From contig NZ_JBIMER010000003.1 in NCBI RefSeq assembly GCF_051262515.1, positions 186,001 to 250,000 of the forward strand: DNA of 64,000 nt, read 5' to 3'. The translations under genes and the position numbers were made by a program. Within the stretch, counting starts at the first letter, position 1. Every line of letters starts with the position of its first letter. Of the stretch, positions 17,714 to 26,456 are shown one piece after another. Origin of the DNA: Arthrobacter_N sp051262515 (lineage in GTDB: Bacteria > Actinomycetota > Actinomycetes > Actinomycetales > Micrococcaceae). Below the pieces are notes generated by a model. It made no database searches. It worked only from the letters and a program-made list of their open reading frames with translations, and had not been told where the DNA came from.

Positions 17714-19039
17714 ATGGGCAAAGTCCTGACTATCCACGGCGGCGTTCCGCTGATTGGAAGAGTAAAAGTCAGGGGCGCCAAGAATCTGGTGCCGAAAGCC
17801 ATGGTCGCGGCGCTCCTGGCCGATACCCCTTCCGTCCTGCGCAACGTTCCGGAGATCCGGGACGTGGAGATCGTGACTAGCCTGCTCACCATCCACGGCG
17901 TCACGGTGGACAAAGACCCGGCCACAGGCGACCTGACGCTCGATCCGCAGGGCGCGACCTCGGCTCCGTCCAAGGAGATCGACGCGCACGCCGGCGACTC
18001 GCGGATCCCGATTCTGTTTTGCGGACCGCTGATCCACAGCATCGGCGAGGCGTTCATCCCCGATCTCGGCGGCTGCCGCATCGGGGATCGTCCGATCGAC
18101 TACCACCTCAACGTACTCCGCCAGTTCGGCGCCGTCGTTGATAAGCGTCCCGGCGGAATCGCCATCTCGGCCCCGCACGGACTCAAGGGGGCGAAGCTCG
18201 AACTCCCTTATCCGAGCGTCGGCGCCACAGAACAGGTGTTGCTCACCGCGGTCAAGGCCGATGGCATCACCGAACTCAAGAACGCCGCCGTCGAACCCGA
18301 GATCATGGACCTCATCGCGCTCCTGCAGAAGATGGGCGCCATCATCTCCGTCCAGACGGACCGGGTGATCCGGATTGAGGGCGTGGCCCATCTGAGCGGC
18401 TACAGGCATCGTGCCCTCCCGGACCGCAACGAGGGCGCTTCCTGGGCCTCCGCGGCGCTGGTCACCCGCGGCGACATCTATGTCGAGGGCGCCAACCAGG
18501 AGGACCTCACCGCGTTCCTCAACACCTACCGGAAGATCGGGGGCGCCTTCGAGGTGGAGGACGACGGCATCCGCTTCTACCACCCCGGCGGCGAGCTGAA
18601 GCCGCTGGTGCTCGAAACCGACGTCCACCCTGGATTCATGACCGACTGGCAGCAGCCGCTGGTGGTTGCGCTGACCCAAGCCGCCGGCGTATCGATCGTC
18701 CACGAGACGGTGTACGAGAACCGCTTCGGGTTCACCGATGCCCTGGTCCGCATGGGGGCCACCATCCAGTTGCACCGGGAATGCCTTGGCGCGGTGCCCT
18801 GCCGATTCGGACAGCGGAACTTCAAGCACTCGGCCGTGATCACCGGCCCGGCTCAGCTACACGGAGCGGACATCGACATCCCTGACCTGCGCGGGGGGTT
18901 CTCCCACCTGATAGCGGCCCTCGCGGCCGAGGGCACCAGCCGGGTGACCGGCATCGAGCTCATCAACCGCGGCTACGAGAAGTTCCTGGAGAAGTTGCAG
19001 GGTCTCGGTGCGCGCGTCGAACTCGACTCCACCGACTAG
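17714..19039 (+). CDS. murA: UDP-N-acetylglucosamine 1-carboxyvinyltransferase
   Basis: MurA transfers enolpyruvate from PEP to UDP-GlcNAc, the first committed step of peptidoglycan synthesis. The 441-residue protein has the substrate-binding VRGAKNLVPKAM near residue 19 and the GGCRIGDRP loop near residue 119, which keeps the catalytic Cys that reacts with fosfomycin. Some actinobacteria (mycobacteria) have Asp there, so this enzyme is of the Cys type. The ribosome binding site is weak (AGGT). A 114-base gap separates it from leuD, so it may have its own promoter. Confidence 0.95.
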   Translation: MGKVLTIHGGVPLIGRVKVRGAKNLVPKAMVAALLADTPSVLRNVPEIRDVEIVTSLLTIHGVTVDKDPATGDLTLDPQGATSAPSKEIDAHAGDSRIPILFCGPLIHSIGEAFIPDLGGCRIGDRPIDYHLNVLRQFGAVVDKRPGGIAISAPHGLKGAKLELPYPSVGATEQVLLTAVKADGITELKNAAVEPEIMDLIALLQKMGAIISVQTDRVIRIEGVAHLSGYRHRALPDRNEGASWASAALVTRGDIYVEGANQEDLTAFLNTYRKIGGAFEVEDDGIRFYHPGGELKPLVLETDVHPGFMTDWQQPLVVALTQAAGVSIVHETVYENRFGFTDALVRMGATIQLHRECLGAVPCRFGQRNFKHSAVITGPAQLHGADIDIPDLRGGFSHLIAALAAEGTSRVTGIELINRGYEKFLEKLQGLGARVELDSTD

Positions 19040-19046
19040 GGCGGCC

Positions 19047-19802
19047 ATGAGGGAAACGACCGGAGCGAAGGCCGTGTTCGCCGTCTTGGCGGGCATCATT
19101 CGTCCTACCATGACCGCACTGATGGGACGGAAGTGGGAACGGTTCGAGCGACTGCCCGAGGGTGGTTTCATCGCCTGTCCCAACCACGTGACCGAGATCG
19201 ATCCGCTGGTGGTCGGCCAGGCGCTCTACGCGCACGGACGCCTCCCTCGCTATCTGGCCAAGGAATCGCTGTTCAAGCTGCCCGTGGTCGGATCTGTGCT
19301 GCGTGCCAGCCGCCAGGTTCCGGTCGCCCGCTCGAGCGTCGGAGCCAGCCGCTCGTTGGAGATCGCCCGCGACCTCATCGACTCGGGAGGCGTGGTGATC
19401 GTGTATCCGGAGGGGACGCTGACCCGGGATCCTGACGAGTGGCCCATGCGCGGCCGCACAGGCGCGGCACGCCTGGCGCTGCAAACCGGAGCGCCCGTCA
19501 TACCCATTGCGCACTGGGGTGCGCAAGAGGTCTTCCCGCGTTACGGGAAGGGCCTCCGGCCCTTCCCACGCAAGACGGTCCGCGTGCGGCTCGGCGATCC
19601 CGTGGACCTCAGCGACCTCGCGGACAAGCCCTTGACCCGATCGGTCCTGGAAGAGGCGACCGCACGAATCATGGCCGCGCTGACGGCCGGAGTAGCTGAG
19701 TTGCGCGGCGGCGTTCCGCCCGAGACTCCTTGGGATCCGGCGGCGCACGGCCAGACGATGTCCGGTCGGGATTTCCAGACCGGACCGGGAGCGAACGAGT
19801 GA
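19047..19802 (+). CDS. plsC: 1-acylglycerol-3-phosphate acyltransferase family protein
   Basis: A 251-residue PlsC-type acyltransferase of phospholipid synthesis. The catalytic NHVTEID matches the NHx4D motif near residue 45, and YPEGTLTRDP near residue 118 matches the glycerol-phosphate binding block. ATG 19047 with an AGGGCGG site follows the murA stop closely. The C-terminal tail overlaps gpsA by four bases, which fits the lipid/cell-wall operon murA-plsC-gpsA-ddl. Confidence 0.9.
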   Translation: MRETTGAKAVFAVLAGIIRPTMTALMGRKWERFERLPEGGFIACPNHVTEIDPLVVGQALYAHGRLPRYLAKESLFKLPVVGSVLRASRQVPVARSSVGASRSLEIARDLIDSGGVVIVYPEGTLTRDPDEWPMRGRTGAARLALQTGAPVIPIAHWGAQEVFPRYGKGLRPFPRKTVRVRLGDPVDLSDLADKPLTRSVLEEATARIMAALTAGVAELRGGVPPETPWDPAAHGQTMSGRDFQTGPGANE

Positions 19803-20830
19803 GGCCTGCCCCCAACAAGATCGCCGTTCTGGGAGCCGGCAGTTGGGGCACCACTTTCGCCAAGGTCGTGGCCGACTGCGGAGCCGCCTCCAACACGGAC
19901 GTGCAACTGTGGGCCCGCCGCGCCGAAGTGGCCAACGAGATCAACAACCACCACCGCAACACTCGCTACCTGGGCGAGATCGTCCTTCCGGGCAACGTCA
20001 CAGCCAGCGACGATCCGGCGAAGGTCCTGGCCGGTGCGGATCTGGTGGTTCTGGCGGTGCCCGCCCAGACGCTGCGTTCCCAACTGCGAATGGTTCGGGA
20101 TTCGATTCCGGCCGGTGCCGTCGTCTTGTCCCTCATGAAGGGGCTGGAGCGTGGCACGGATGCGCGCATGAGTCAGGTCGTTCGCGACGAATTGGACTGG
20201 CCAATGGACGCCATCGCCGTCGTTTCCGGCCCGAACCTGGCCATGGAGATCGCCCGCGAGGAGCCCACCGCCTCCGTCGTCGCGTGTACGGACGCGGAGA
20301 CTGCGGCCTGGATCGCGGCGGCATGTACTCCGGAGTACTTCCGGCCCTACACCAACACGGACCTCGTCGGCGTGGAGGTCGGCGGAATCGTCAAGAACGT
20401 CATTGCACTGGCGGTCGGGATCTGCGACGGACGCGGCATGGGCGACAACACGAAGGCCTCCGTGATCACCCGGGGCCTGGCAGAGACCACGCGGCTGGCT
20501 CTCGCCCTCGGTGGACAGTTGGAGACCATGTCCGGACTCGCGGGCCTCGGCGACCTCGTCGCGACCTGCTCCTCGCCGTTGTCGCGCAACCGCACCGCCG
20601 GAAGGCTACTGGGGGAGGGCCTGACCCTAGTCGAGGTCAACGCCGCCATGACCCAGACGGCCGAGGGCATCAAATCCGGGCCGGCGGTCCTGGACTTGGC
20701 GCGCGGCCTCGGCGTCGAGATGCCCATCACCGAGGCAGTCGTGCACGTGCTGGACGGCGAATTGACCGTTGACGCCATGGCGTCCCGGCTATTGGGCCGC
20801 GAACTTAAATCCGAAGGGGAAAAGGCATGA
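19799..20830 (+). CDS. gpsA: NAD(P)H-dependent glycerol-3-phosphate dehydrogenase
   Basis: GpsA reduces dihydroxyacetone phosphate to sn-glycerol 3-phosphate for phospholipids. The 343-residue protein begins with the Rossmann motif VLGAGSWGTTFAK and carries GVEVGGIVKNVIALAVGICDG, which includes the catalytic Lys, and GLAGLGDLVATCSSPLSRN. GTG 19799 overlaps the plsC stop (GTGA), with GGGAG upstream. Its stop overlaps the ddl start in the same manner. Confidence 0.95.
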   Translation: MRPAPNKIAVLGAGSWGTTFAKVVADCGAASNTDVQLWARRAEVANEINNHHRNTRYLGEIVLPGNVTASDDPAKVLAGADLVVLAVPAQTLRSQLRMVRDSIPAGAVVLSLMKGLERGTDARMSQVVRDELDWPMDAIAVVSGPNLAMEIAREEPTASVVACTDAETAAWIAAACTPEYFRPYTNTDLVGVEVGGIVKNVIALAVGICDGRGMGDNTKASVITRGLAETTRLALALGGQLETMSGLAGLGDLVATCSSPLSRNRTAGRLLGEGLTLVEVNAAMTQTAEGIKSGPAVLDLARGLGVEMPITEAVVHVLDGELTVDAMASRLLGRELKSEGEKA

Positions 20831-21951
20831 ATGCCGAGAACAACACCAAAACGCGCGTGGCGTTGCTGTTCGGCGGGCGTTCCTCCGAACACGCCGTCAG
20901 CTGCGTCACCGCGGCCGGCGTGATGCATTCCATCGACCGCGAAAAATACGACGTCGTGCCGGTCGGAATCACGCGCGACGGACGCTGGTCGCTGGTCGAC
21001 GCCGACCCGGAGACCTGGTCGCTGGCATCCGGGGAGGCTCCCGAGGTTTTGGCGGGACCGGAAACCCTTCGGCTGGACATCGTCCCCGAGGGCCGGGAAC
21101 TCGTGGCCCACACCAATGGGGGGAAGACCCGCAGCCTCGGCGGTGTCGACATCGTCTTCCCGTTGCTGCATGGGCCCTTCGGCGAAGACGGTACGCTGCA
21201 GGGCCTGCTGGAACTGGCCGACGTCCCGTACGTCGGCTCGGGTGTGTCGGCCAGTGCCATCGGCATGGACAAGCACTACATGAAAGTGGTTTTCGAAGCC
21301 GCCGGATTCCGCGTCGGGCCCTATGTGGTGATTACGGACAAGGCATGGCGCCGCGATCCCGAGGGCGCGCTGGCCGCCGCGGGTTCCCTGACCTATCCGC
21401 TGTTCGTGAAGCCGGCGCGGGCTGGTTCGTCCGTCGGCATCAGCCGCGTGGATTCCCCGTCACAGCTCCGCGAAGCCGTCGAGGCGGCCCGGATACACGA
21501 CCCCAAGGTGGTCATCGAACAGGGAATCGACGGTCGCGAGATCGAATGCGGCGTCCTGGAGGGCCGCGGCCACGAGGTGCCCCGCACCTCGCTTCCCGGC
21601 GAGGTGGCGATGGAGGCCGGCGACCACGAGTTCTACGACTTCGAGGCGAAGTACGTTGACGGCGCCGCAGCCAAGCTGAGCTGCCCGGCCGAGCTTCCCG
21701 AAGGGGCCGTGGACGAGGTCCGCCGGCTGGCCGCCGCGGCCTTCGACGCTGTCGGAGCGGAGGGTCTTTCCCGGGTGGACTTCTTCTACACGGACGCGGG
21801 CGACTGGGTCATCAACGAGATCAACACCATGCCCGGGTTCACTCCGATCAGCATGTATCCGCAGATGTGGGACAAAACGGGGATGGCCTACCCGGACCTG
21901 ATCGACGAGCTCATCTGGCTTGCCCTGAACCGTCGGACCGGATTGCGCTAG
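20827..21951 (+). CDS. ddl: D-alanine--D-alanine ligase
   Basis: Ddl makes the D-Ala-D-Ala dipeptide of the peptidoglycan stem. The 374-residue protein has the N-terminal LLFGGRSSEHAVS, FPLLHGPFGEDGTLQGLLE and the ATP-grasp Lys/Glu motifs VKPARAGSSVGISRV and INEINTMPGFT. It starts at ATGA overlapping gpsA and faces the DUF3515 gene tail to tail. Confidence 0.96.
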   Translation: MNAENNTKTRVALLFGGRSSEHAVSCVTAAGVMHSIDREKYDVVPVGITRDGRWSLVDADPETWSLASGEAPEVLAGPETLRLDIVPEGRELVAHTNGGKTRSLGGVDIVFPLLHGPFGEDGTLQGLLELADVPYVGSGVSASAIGMDKHYMKVVFEAAGFRVGPYVVITDKAWRRDPEGALAAAGSLTYPLFVKPARAGSSVGISRVDSPSQLREAVEAARIHDPKVVIEQGIDGREIECGVLEGRGHEVPRTSLPGEVAMEAGDHEFYDFEAKYVDGAAAKLSCPAELPEGAVDEVRRLAAAAFDAVGAEGLSRVDFFYTDAGDWVINEINTMPGFTPISMYPQMWDKTGMAYPDLIDELIWLALNRRTGLR

Positions 21952-21970
21952 GCTTTCGCGGCTCGGGCCG

Positions 21971-22459
21971 TCAAGGAAGGTCGACGCTCTGGTCGAGCGT
22001 GGTGCACGCGCCGTCGGCCGGGATGCGGCCGGCGGCCGCGGAGATTTCCGCCAGCACCGTGCTGGAGGCCACCACGTCCGGATCGAAGAGGATCTCGGTG
22101 GCGGGTTCCCTTCCATAGGTGGTCAGCGTCCATGCCGGCTCGCCTTCACGGGCCAGCCAGTCGATGCCGTTGACACTGATGCAGGGGTCCGTTGTCGGGC
22201 TGGGGGGCGTTACCCCGCATCTGAGGATGATCTGGGCCGGCTCGCCCCATACGGCGGTCGCCTGGCTATTGGTGGCGCGAAGTCCGGCGCCGGCCAGCTC
22301 GTCGGGCAGGGCAACCATCATCTCCGCACAGACCGGGTGGGAAGCGGCGTCCGCCGCCTCGACATCTACGGGAGGTGCGCACGACGAAAGGCCGAAGACC
22401 GAGACGGCGAGGCCCAAGGAGGTCATGGCTTTTCGGGCGTGGGATGGATGGCGGTTCAC
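21971..22459 (-). CDS. DUF3515 lipoprotein
   Basis: A 162-residue predicted lipoprotein. A basic N-terminus is followed by a hydrophobic stretch ending in the lipobox FGLSSC, with lipidated Cys near residue 27. The rest matches the DUF3515 family as I know it: a small extracytoplasmic protein with paired cysteines (VCAEM, LRCGV, DPCIS) that is usually found next to ddl or thiL in actinobacteria. Function is unknown. It is convergent with ddl and divergent from the LCP gene. Confidence 0.8.
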   Translation of the reverse strand: MNRHPSHARKAMTSLGLAVSVFGLSSCAPPVDVEAADAASHPVCAEMMVALPDELAGAGLRATNSQATAVWGEPAQIILRCGVTPPSPTTDPCISVNGIDWLAREGEPAWTLTTYGREPATEILFDPDVVASSTVLAEISAAAGRIPADGACTTLDQSVDLP

Positions 22460-22510
22460 CAGTTCATTCTAGTGAAGGGGCGGAGCATGAGTGGCCTTGT
22501 TTATCAATCC

Positions 22511-22538
22511 TTGGAAGGCAATGAGATACTCGTATGAG
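22511..22538 (+). promoter_or_regulatory. Candidate promoter of polysaccharide block A
   Basis: TTGGAA (22511-22516), a 16-base spacer and TATGAG (22533-22538) resemble a housekeeping promoter just before the LCP gene. Transcription would begin about 20 bases before its GTG. Confidence 0.35.
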
Positions 22539-22563
22539 CATTGTGACTGACTCAGGGGGATAA

Positions 22564-23616
22564 GTGACCGTGACGAATGACGGATTTGGCGGAACCGGCG
22601 GTGGTCGCCGCACGAAACGACGGCGACCGGTCCTCATCACCATGGTTTCCCTGGGTCTCGTCGTGGTCCTCGCTGCCGTCGTCGCCTTCGGTTATCTAGC
22701 AAGTCTTGCCGGAAGTTTCGATTCCAAGTCCCAAGCCATCGAATCTGCTTTTCCCGACGATGACGTCCGGCCGGAGCGCGCAGCGGAAGCGTCGGATGCC
22801 CGCAACTTCCTGGTGATCGGAAGCGACGCCCGCGGCGGCAGTGGTGAGACGGAGGACCTGCCATCGGTTCCCAATGGCGGACGCTCGGACACGCTGATGC
22901 TCGTGAACATCCCGGGCGACCGCCAAAGCATCAACGTCATGTCGGTTATGCGCGACACATGGGTAGCCATTCCCGGGCATGGCGAGCACAAGATCAATGC
23001 CGCACTCGCCCTCGGTGGCATTCCTTTGCTGGTGCAGACGCTCGAGGGTTTGGTTGATACACGGATCGACCACGTGGCCATTATCGACTTCGAAGGTTTT
23101 CGTGCGTTGACCACAGCGCTCGGCGGCGTCGAGGTGAACAACCCGCGGGAGTTCAGGTCCTCCGGCGTCGAGGGCGAGACTTTCGCAGCCGGTAAGATCA
23201 CTCTCGAGGGGGAGTCGGCCTTGAAGTTCGTGCGTGAACGCAAACGGTTCTCGGATGGCGACTACACAAGGGTCGCCAACCAGCAGCTGTTTTTGAAAGG
23301 CGTCATGTCCAGGTTCCTGACTGCGGAAACGCTGACGGATCCGGGCAAGATTTCAGCGATCGTTGACGACTTCGCGCCCTTCGTTTCCGTCGATGACGAT
23401 TTGACGGGCCTTGCCGCCGGCCAACTTGCGGTCAGCTTGCGGAAAGCCCGGTCCACGGACGTACACACTTTTACGCTCCCGAACCTCGGCACCGGACGTT
23501 CGACTGACGGACAATCGATCGTGGTCCACGATCCGGAGGCCGTCTCTGAAATCGCTGCCGCGCTTTCCGAGGACCGTCTCACCGCCTACGTCACCGACAA
23601 CCGGTTGGAAACCTAA
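22564..23616 (+). CDS. LytR-CpsA-Psr (LCP) cell-wall glycopolymer ligase, copy A
   Basis: LCP proteins transfer lipid-linked glycopolymers onto peptidoglycan outside the membrane. The 350-residue protein has a short basic cytoplasmic tail, one membrane helix (about residues 22-44) and an LCP domain with the expected Asp/Arg motifs: VIGSDARGG, RSDTLMLVNI, SVMRDTWVAIPG and HKINAALALGG. GTG 22564 and GTG 22570 are both possible; AGGGGGA at 22554-22560 is better spaced for the second. It opens block A and is paralogous to the protein at 46024-47121. Confidence 0.9.
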   Translation: MTVTNDGFGGTGGGRRTKRRRPVLITMVSLGLVVVLAAVVAFGYLASLAGSFDSKSQAIESAFPDDDVRPERAAEASDARNFLVIGSDARGGSGETEDLPSVPNGGRSDTLMLVNIPGDRQSINVMSVMRDTWVAIPGHGEHKINAALALGGIPLLVQTLEGLVDTRIDHVAIIDFEGFRALTTALGGVEVNNPREFRSSGVEGETFAAGKITLEGESALKFVRERKRFSDGDYTRVANQQLFLKGVMSRFLTAETLTDPGKISAIVDDFAPFVSVDDDLTGLAAGQLAVSLRKARSTDVHTFTLPNLGTGRSTDGQSIVVHDPEAVSEIAAALSEDRLTAYVTDNRLET

Positions 23617-23620
23617 CCGC

Positions 23621-23812
23621 ATGTCGAGAAACCGTGCCACAGTCCTCCGAGTCGTGGCGGTTGCCGCTGGCCGCTGGAGGCTGCCCGTCGTCGTCATCGC
23701 GCTGGGCGATAGGAGATGCGGGCTGCCACGGGATGCTGACGACAGGAAAGACAGGTACCGGACCCCCCTGGCGGTAGGCCGAAGCGGCTTGAACGGGACG
23801 GCTCATCCATGA
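23621..23812 (+). CDS. Possible 63-residue small protein
   Basis: An ATG four bases after the LCP stop opens a 63-codon frame that overlaps the next gene by ATGA, the same coupling used elsewhere in this block. It contains a hydrophobic stretch (VLRVVAVAAG and LPVVVIALG) but no family I recognise and no clear ribosome binding site. It may simply be untranslated spacer. Confidence 0.25.
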   Translation: MSRNRATVLRVVAVAAGRWRLPVVVIALGDRRCGLPRDADDRKDRYRTPLAVGRSGLNGTAHP

Positions 23813-25554
23813 GGCGGTTGCTGGCCCTGCGGCATACGTTGAGGCGTCACTGGCGGGAGGACGCCGTGGCGTTCACGTCGCGGTTGTGGGTCAGGAAGGC
23901 GACGCCGCGTTGGGAGAAGTGGCTACATGGCATCGACGCTTTGATGGCTATCGCTCCGGGTACACCAATCGCGGCGATGACAGCCCTACTCGTGGGCAAC
24001 GTGGAGATCCTCGAACACCGGCTAACCCTCGCCTTGGCCAAGGGGCCGCGGGGAAAGCGTGCCAAGCAGTTGGCCGACATCGCTCTCGCCGGGGACCATC
24101 CCCAATTCGCCGCCACCTTTGCTTCCCGCATGGAGACGGGTGCCCAAGGCGTGGACATTACCTGGGCCAAATTGCACTGGTACAACGGACAGTCCACCGA
24201 AGCCATTCAGCGTTTGGATGCGAACAACCCGCGGACACTCCGGATCCGGGAGCGCTTCGTTGCGGAGCAGGCCGTATACGGGGACTGGCGGCCTACCGTG
24301 GATCGGGTTGACCGCTACGTTCCCAGGGACAATGTTGTGCTTCACCTCCTCACCAATTCGTTGCCCCACACGCGAACCGGTTACACGCAACGCTCGCATT
24401 CACTCCTTAGGGCTCAGTGTGAAGTTGGCTGGGAAGTCCATGCGGTGACCCGACTGGGCTATCCCGAGACTCTCGGTATCATCCGTCCGGACAGGCTCCA
24501 GACCCTGGACGGCGTTCGTTACCACCGCTTGTACCCAAACCACGGAATCAACAACCTTCGGGACAGATTGCAAGAGGAAACCGAACACTTGTTGCGGTTG
24601 GTACTCGAAGTGCGACCCTCGGTGCTGCACACGACCACACACTTCGTCAACGGCTTGGTGGTTCGCGCAGTTGCCGAAGCCACCGGTCTGCCATGGATCT
24701 ACGAAGTGCGTGGCCAGCTTTCGGACACTTGGGTTTCGAAACGCAGCCCCGCCGCTGCCGGAACGGAACGCTACCGCCAGTTCAACAAACGCGAGACGGA
24801 AGTTATGTCGGCTGCCGATCTCGTGCTGACACTCGGTCACACAATGCGCAATCGGATCATAGATTTCGGCATCGATCCCGGGCGCGTCCTCTTGTCTCCC
24901 AACGCCGTAGGGGAGGAATTTCTCGACACTCCGTCTCCGTCTCGGGTGGCACGCGTGGAACTGGGGCTGGACCCCAACCTCCTTCACATTGGGACCGTCT
25001 CCAGCCTGGTCGCCTACGAAGGCATCGACGATCTGGTCTCCGCCTTTGCCATTTTGCGCCGGGAACGCAACGACGTCCGCCTCATGGTGATCGGTGACGG
25101 TGCGGCCTTACCCGCTCTGCGGTTGCAGGCTTCTGCACTGGGTTTGGATCCGGACGACATCTTTCCCGGCCGCGTAGATGCCTCCGAAGCGCCCAGATAC
25201 CACCGCGCGCTGGACGTATTCGTCGTCCCCCGCAAGGACTTTGCGGTCACCCGCTCGGTGACGCCTCTGAAGCCCGTGGAAGCAATGGCTTCATGCCGTC
25301 CAGTGGTGGCGTCGGACCTTCCCGCCCTCAGGGAAATGGTGGTGCCGGGCATCAACGGACTTTGCGTACCTCCCGGGGACCCCGCCGCTCTCGCCGCGGC
25401 GATTGGCCAGCTACTGGATGACGGGGAACTCCGTGCGAACATGGGGTTCGCCGGAAGGGCCATGGTGCTGAAGTCCAGAACATGGCAGCGGAACGCCGAA
25501 CAGTGCATCGAGCACTATGGAGTGCTACGTCGCGGAAAGGCCCCGTCACGATGA
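23809..25554 (+). CDS. GT4-type glycosyltransferase with N-terminal helical region, copy A
   Basis: About 581 residues. The first 170 are helical and unassigned, possibly repeat-like. A GT-B fold of family GT4 follows: the acceptor domain opens with HLLTNSLPHTRTGYTQRS, has HTTTHFVNGLVVRAVAE and EVRGQLSDTW, and the donor domain has GTVSSLVAYEGIDDLV, VIGDGAALP and TPLKPVEAMASCRPVVAS, which contains the usual phosphate-binding Glu. There is no signal peptide, so it acts in the cytoplasm on a lipid-linked intermediate. It is paralogous to the protein at 48314-50143 and couples to the ABC-2 permease by ATGA. Confidence 0.85.
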   Translation: MRRLLALRHTLRRHWREDAVAFTSRLWVRKATPRWEKWLHGIDALMAIAPGTPIAAMTALLVGNVEILEHRLTLALAKGPRGKRAKQLADIALAGDHPQFAATFASRMETGAQGVDITWAKLHWYNGQSTEAIQRLDANNPRTLRIRERFVAEQAVYGDWRPTVDRVDRYVPRDNVVLHLLTNSLPHTRTGYTQRSHSLLRAQCEVGWEVHAVTRLGYPETLGIIRPDRLQTLDGVRYHRLYPNHGINNLRDRLQEETEHLLRLVLEVRPSVLHTTTHFVNGLVVRAVAEATGLPWIYEVRGQLSDTWVSKRSPAAAGTERYRQFNKRETEVMSAADLVLTLGHTMRNRIIDFGIDPGRVLLSPNAVGEEFLDTPSPSRVARVELGLDPNLLHIGTVSSLVAYEGIDDLVSAFAILRRERNDVRLMVIGDGAALPALRLQASALGLDPDDIFPGRVDASEAPRYHRALDVFVVPRKDFAVTRSVTPLKPVEAMASCRPVVASDLPALREMVVPGINGLCVPPGDPAALAAAIGQLLDDGELRANMGFAGRAMVLKSRTWQRNAEQCIEHYGVLRRGKAPSR

Positions 25555-26456
25555 CCACCCCAGCTTCCCAACAACCAGGTGCGCCGTCGGACGAGACGCC
25601 GGCGATGGTCTTTGTCGATGTGTCGGAAATGCAACGCCAAGGTGCCCGCGACTCGATCTCCGACTACCTGGTGCGGATCTGGGATGTTCGAAGTTACATG
25701 GTGCACGAAGCCAAGGCCCACGTCCAAGGCTCGTCCCGCAACCAGCGGCTTGGCAGCCTCTGGTTGATTATCAACCCCATTCTCGACGGTGCGATGTACT
25801 ACCTCGTCTTCGGGATTATCCTGCAAACCAGCCGGGGCATCGATAACTTCATCGGCTTCTTGATGATTGGAGTCTTTCTCTTCCAAATGACGACCAAGTG
25901 CATCACCGGGTCCTCGCAGTCGCTGCTCAAGCTGAAGGCTTCCACGGCGGGTGCACCGCTGCCGGCGGCGACCGCTCCGATCACGGTCAACATCCGCACA
26001 TGGATGAGCGGCATGCCCAGCTACTTGGTGTTGCTCTTGATCATCATTGTCGCGCCTCCAGTGGAGAGCTTCTCCCTGATTGCAGTGTTGCTGCTGCCTA
26101 TTATTCTGGCTCAGATGGCGTTGGCACTGGGACTTTCGCTTATTGCGGCTCACTTCGTCGCCTTGTTGCCCGACCTGCAGAACTTGTTGAGTATTGCCGT
26201 CCGGGCATGGATGTATGGGTCCGGGGTCATGTTCGCCGCAGATCGCTTCGCCGACCTGGGCCCGGCAGTGGCGGCGGCGATCCACTGGAATCCCATGTAT
26301 TGGATCCTTGAGCACGCCCGGTCGGTGCTGCTCTATAACACCGCGCCTGACTCGGAGGGATGGCTCATCATCCTACTTTGGGCAGCGAGCTCGCTGGTGG
26401 TCGGGATTGCGTTGGTTTGGCGGCGCGGCGGGAGGTATGGCGATGGGACACATTAG
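25551..26456 (+). CDS. ABC-2 polysaccharide export permease (Wzm-like)
   Basis: A 301-residue inner-membrane permease. An amphipathic N-terminal segment (about residues 40-70, YLVRIWDVRSYMVHEAKAHV) precedes NQRLGSLWLIINP and about six hydrophobic segments, as in teichoic acid and O-antigen exporters. With an ATPase it would move a lipid-linked glycan across the membrane. ATG 25551 overlaps the upstream stop. It also overlaps the following ATPase-like gene by 14 bases, but that partner looks catalytically dead. A second permease of this type begins at 63788. Confidence 0.88.
   Translation: MTTPASQQPGAPSDETPAMVFVDVSEMQRQGARDSISDYLVRIWDVRSYMVHEAKAHVQGSSRNQRLGSLWLIINPILDGAMYYLVFGIILQTSRGIDNFIGFLMIGVFLFQMTTKCITGSSQSLLKLKASTAGAPLPAATAPITVNIRTWMSGMPSYLVLLLIIIVAPPVESFSLIAVLLLPIILAQMALALGLSLIAAHFVALLPDLQNLLSIAVRAWMYGSGVMFAADRFADLGPAVAAAIHWNPMYWILEHARSVLLYNTAPDSEGWLIILLWAASSLVVGIALVWRRGGRYGDGTH

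Noticed and set aside
26194..26442. N-terminal extension of the ABC ATPase-like protein
   Set aside because: The frame is open upstream inside the permease gene, but the ribosome binding site GGGAGG and the start of homology place the start at 26443.
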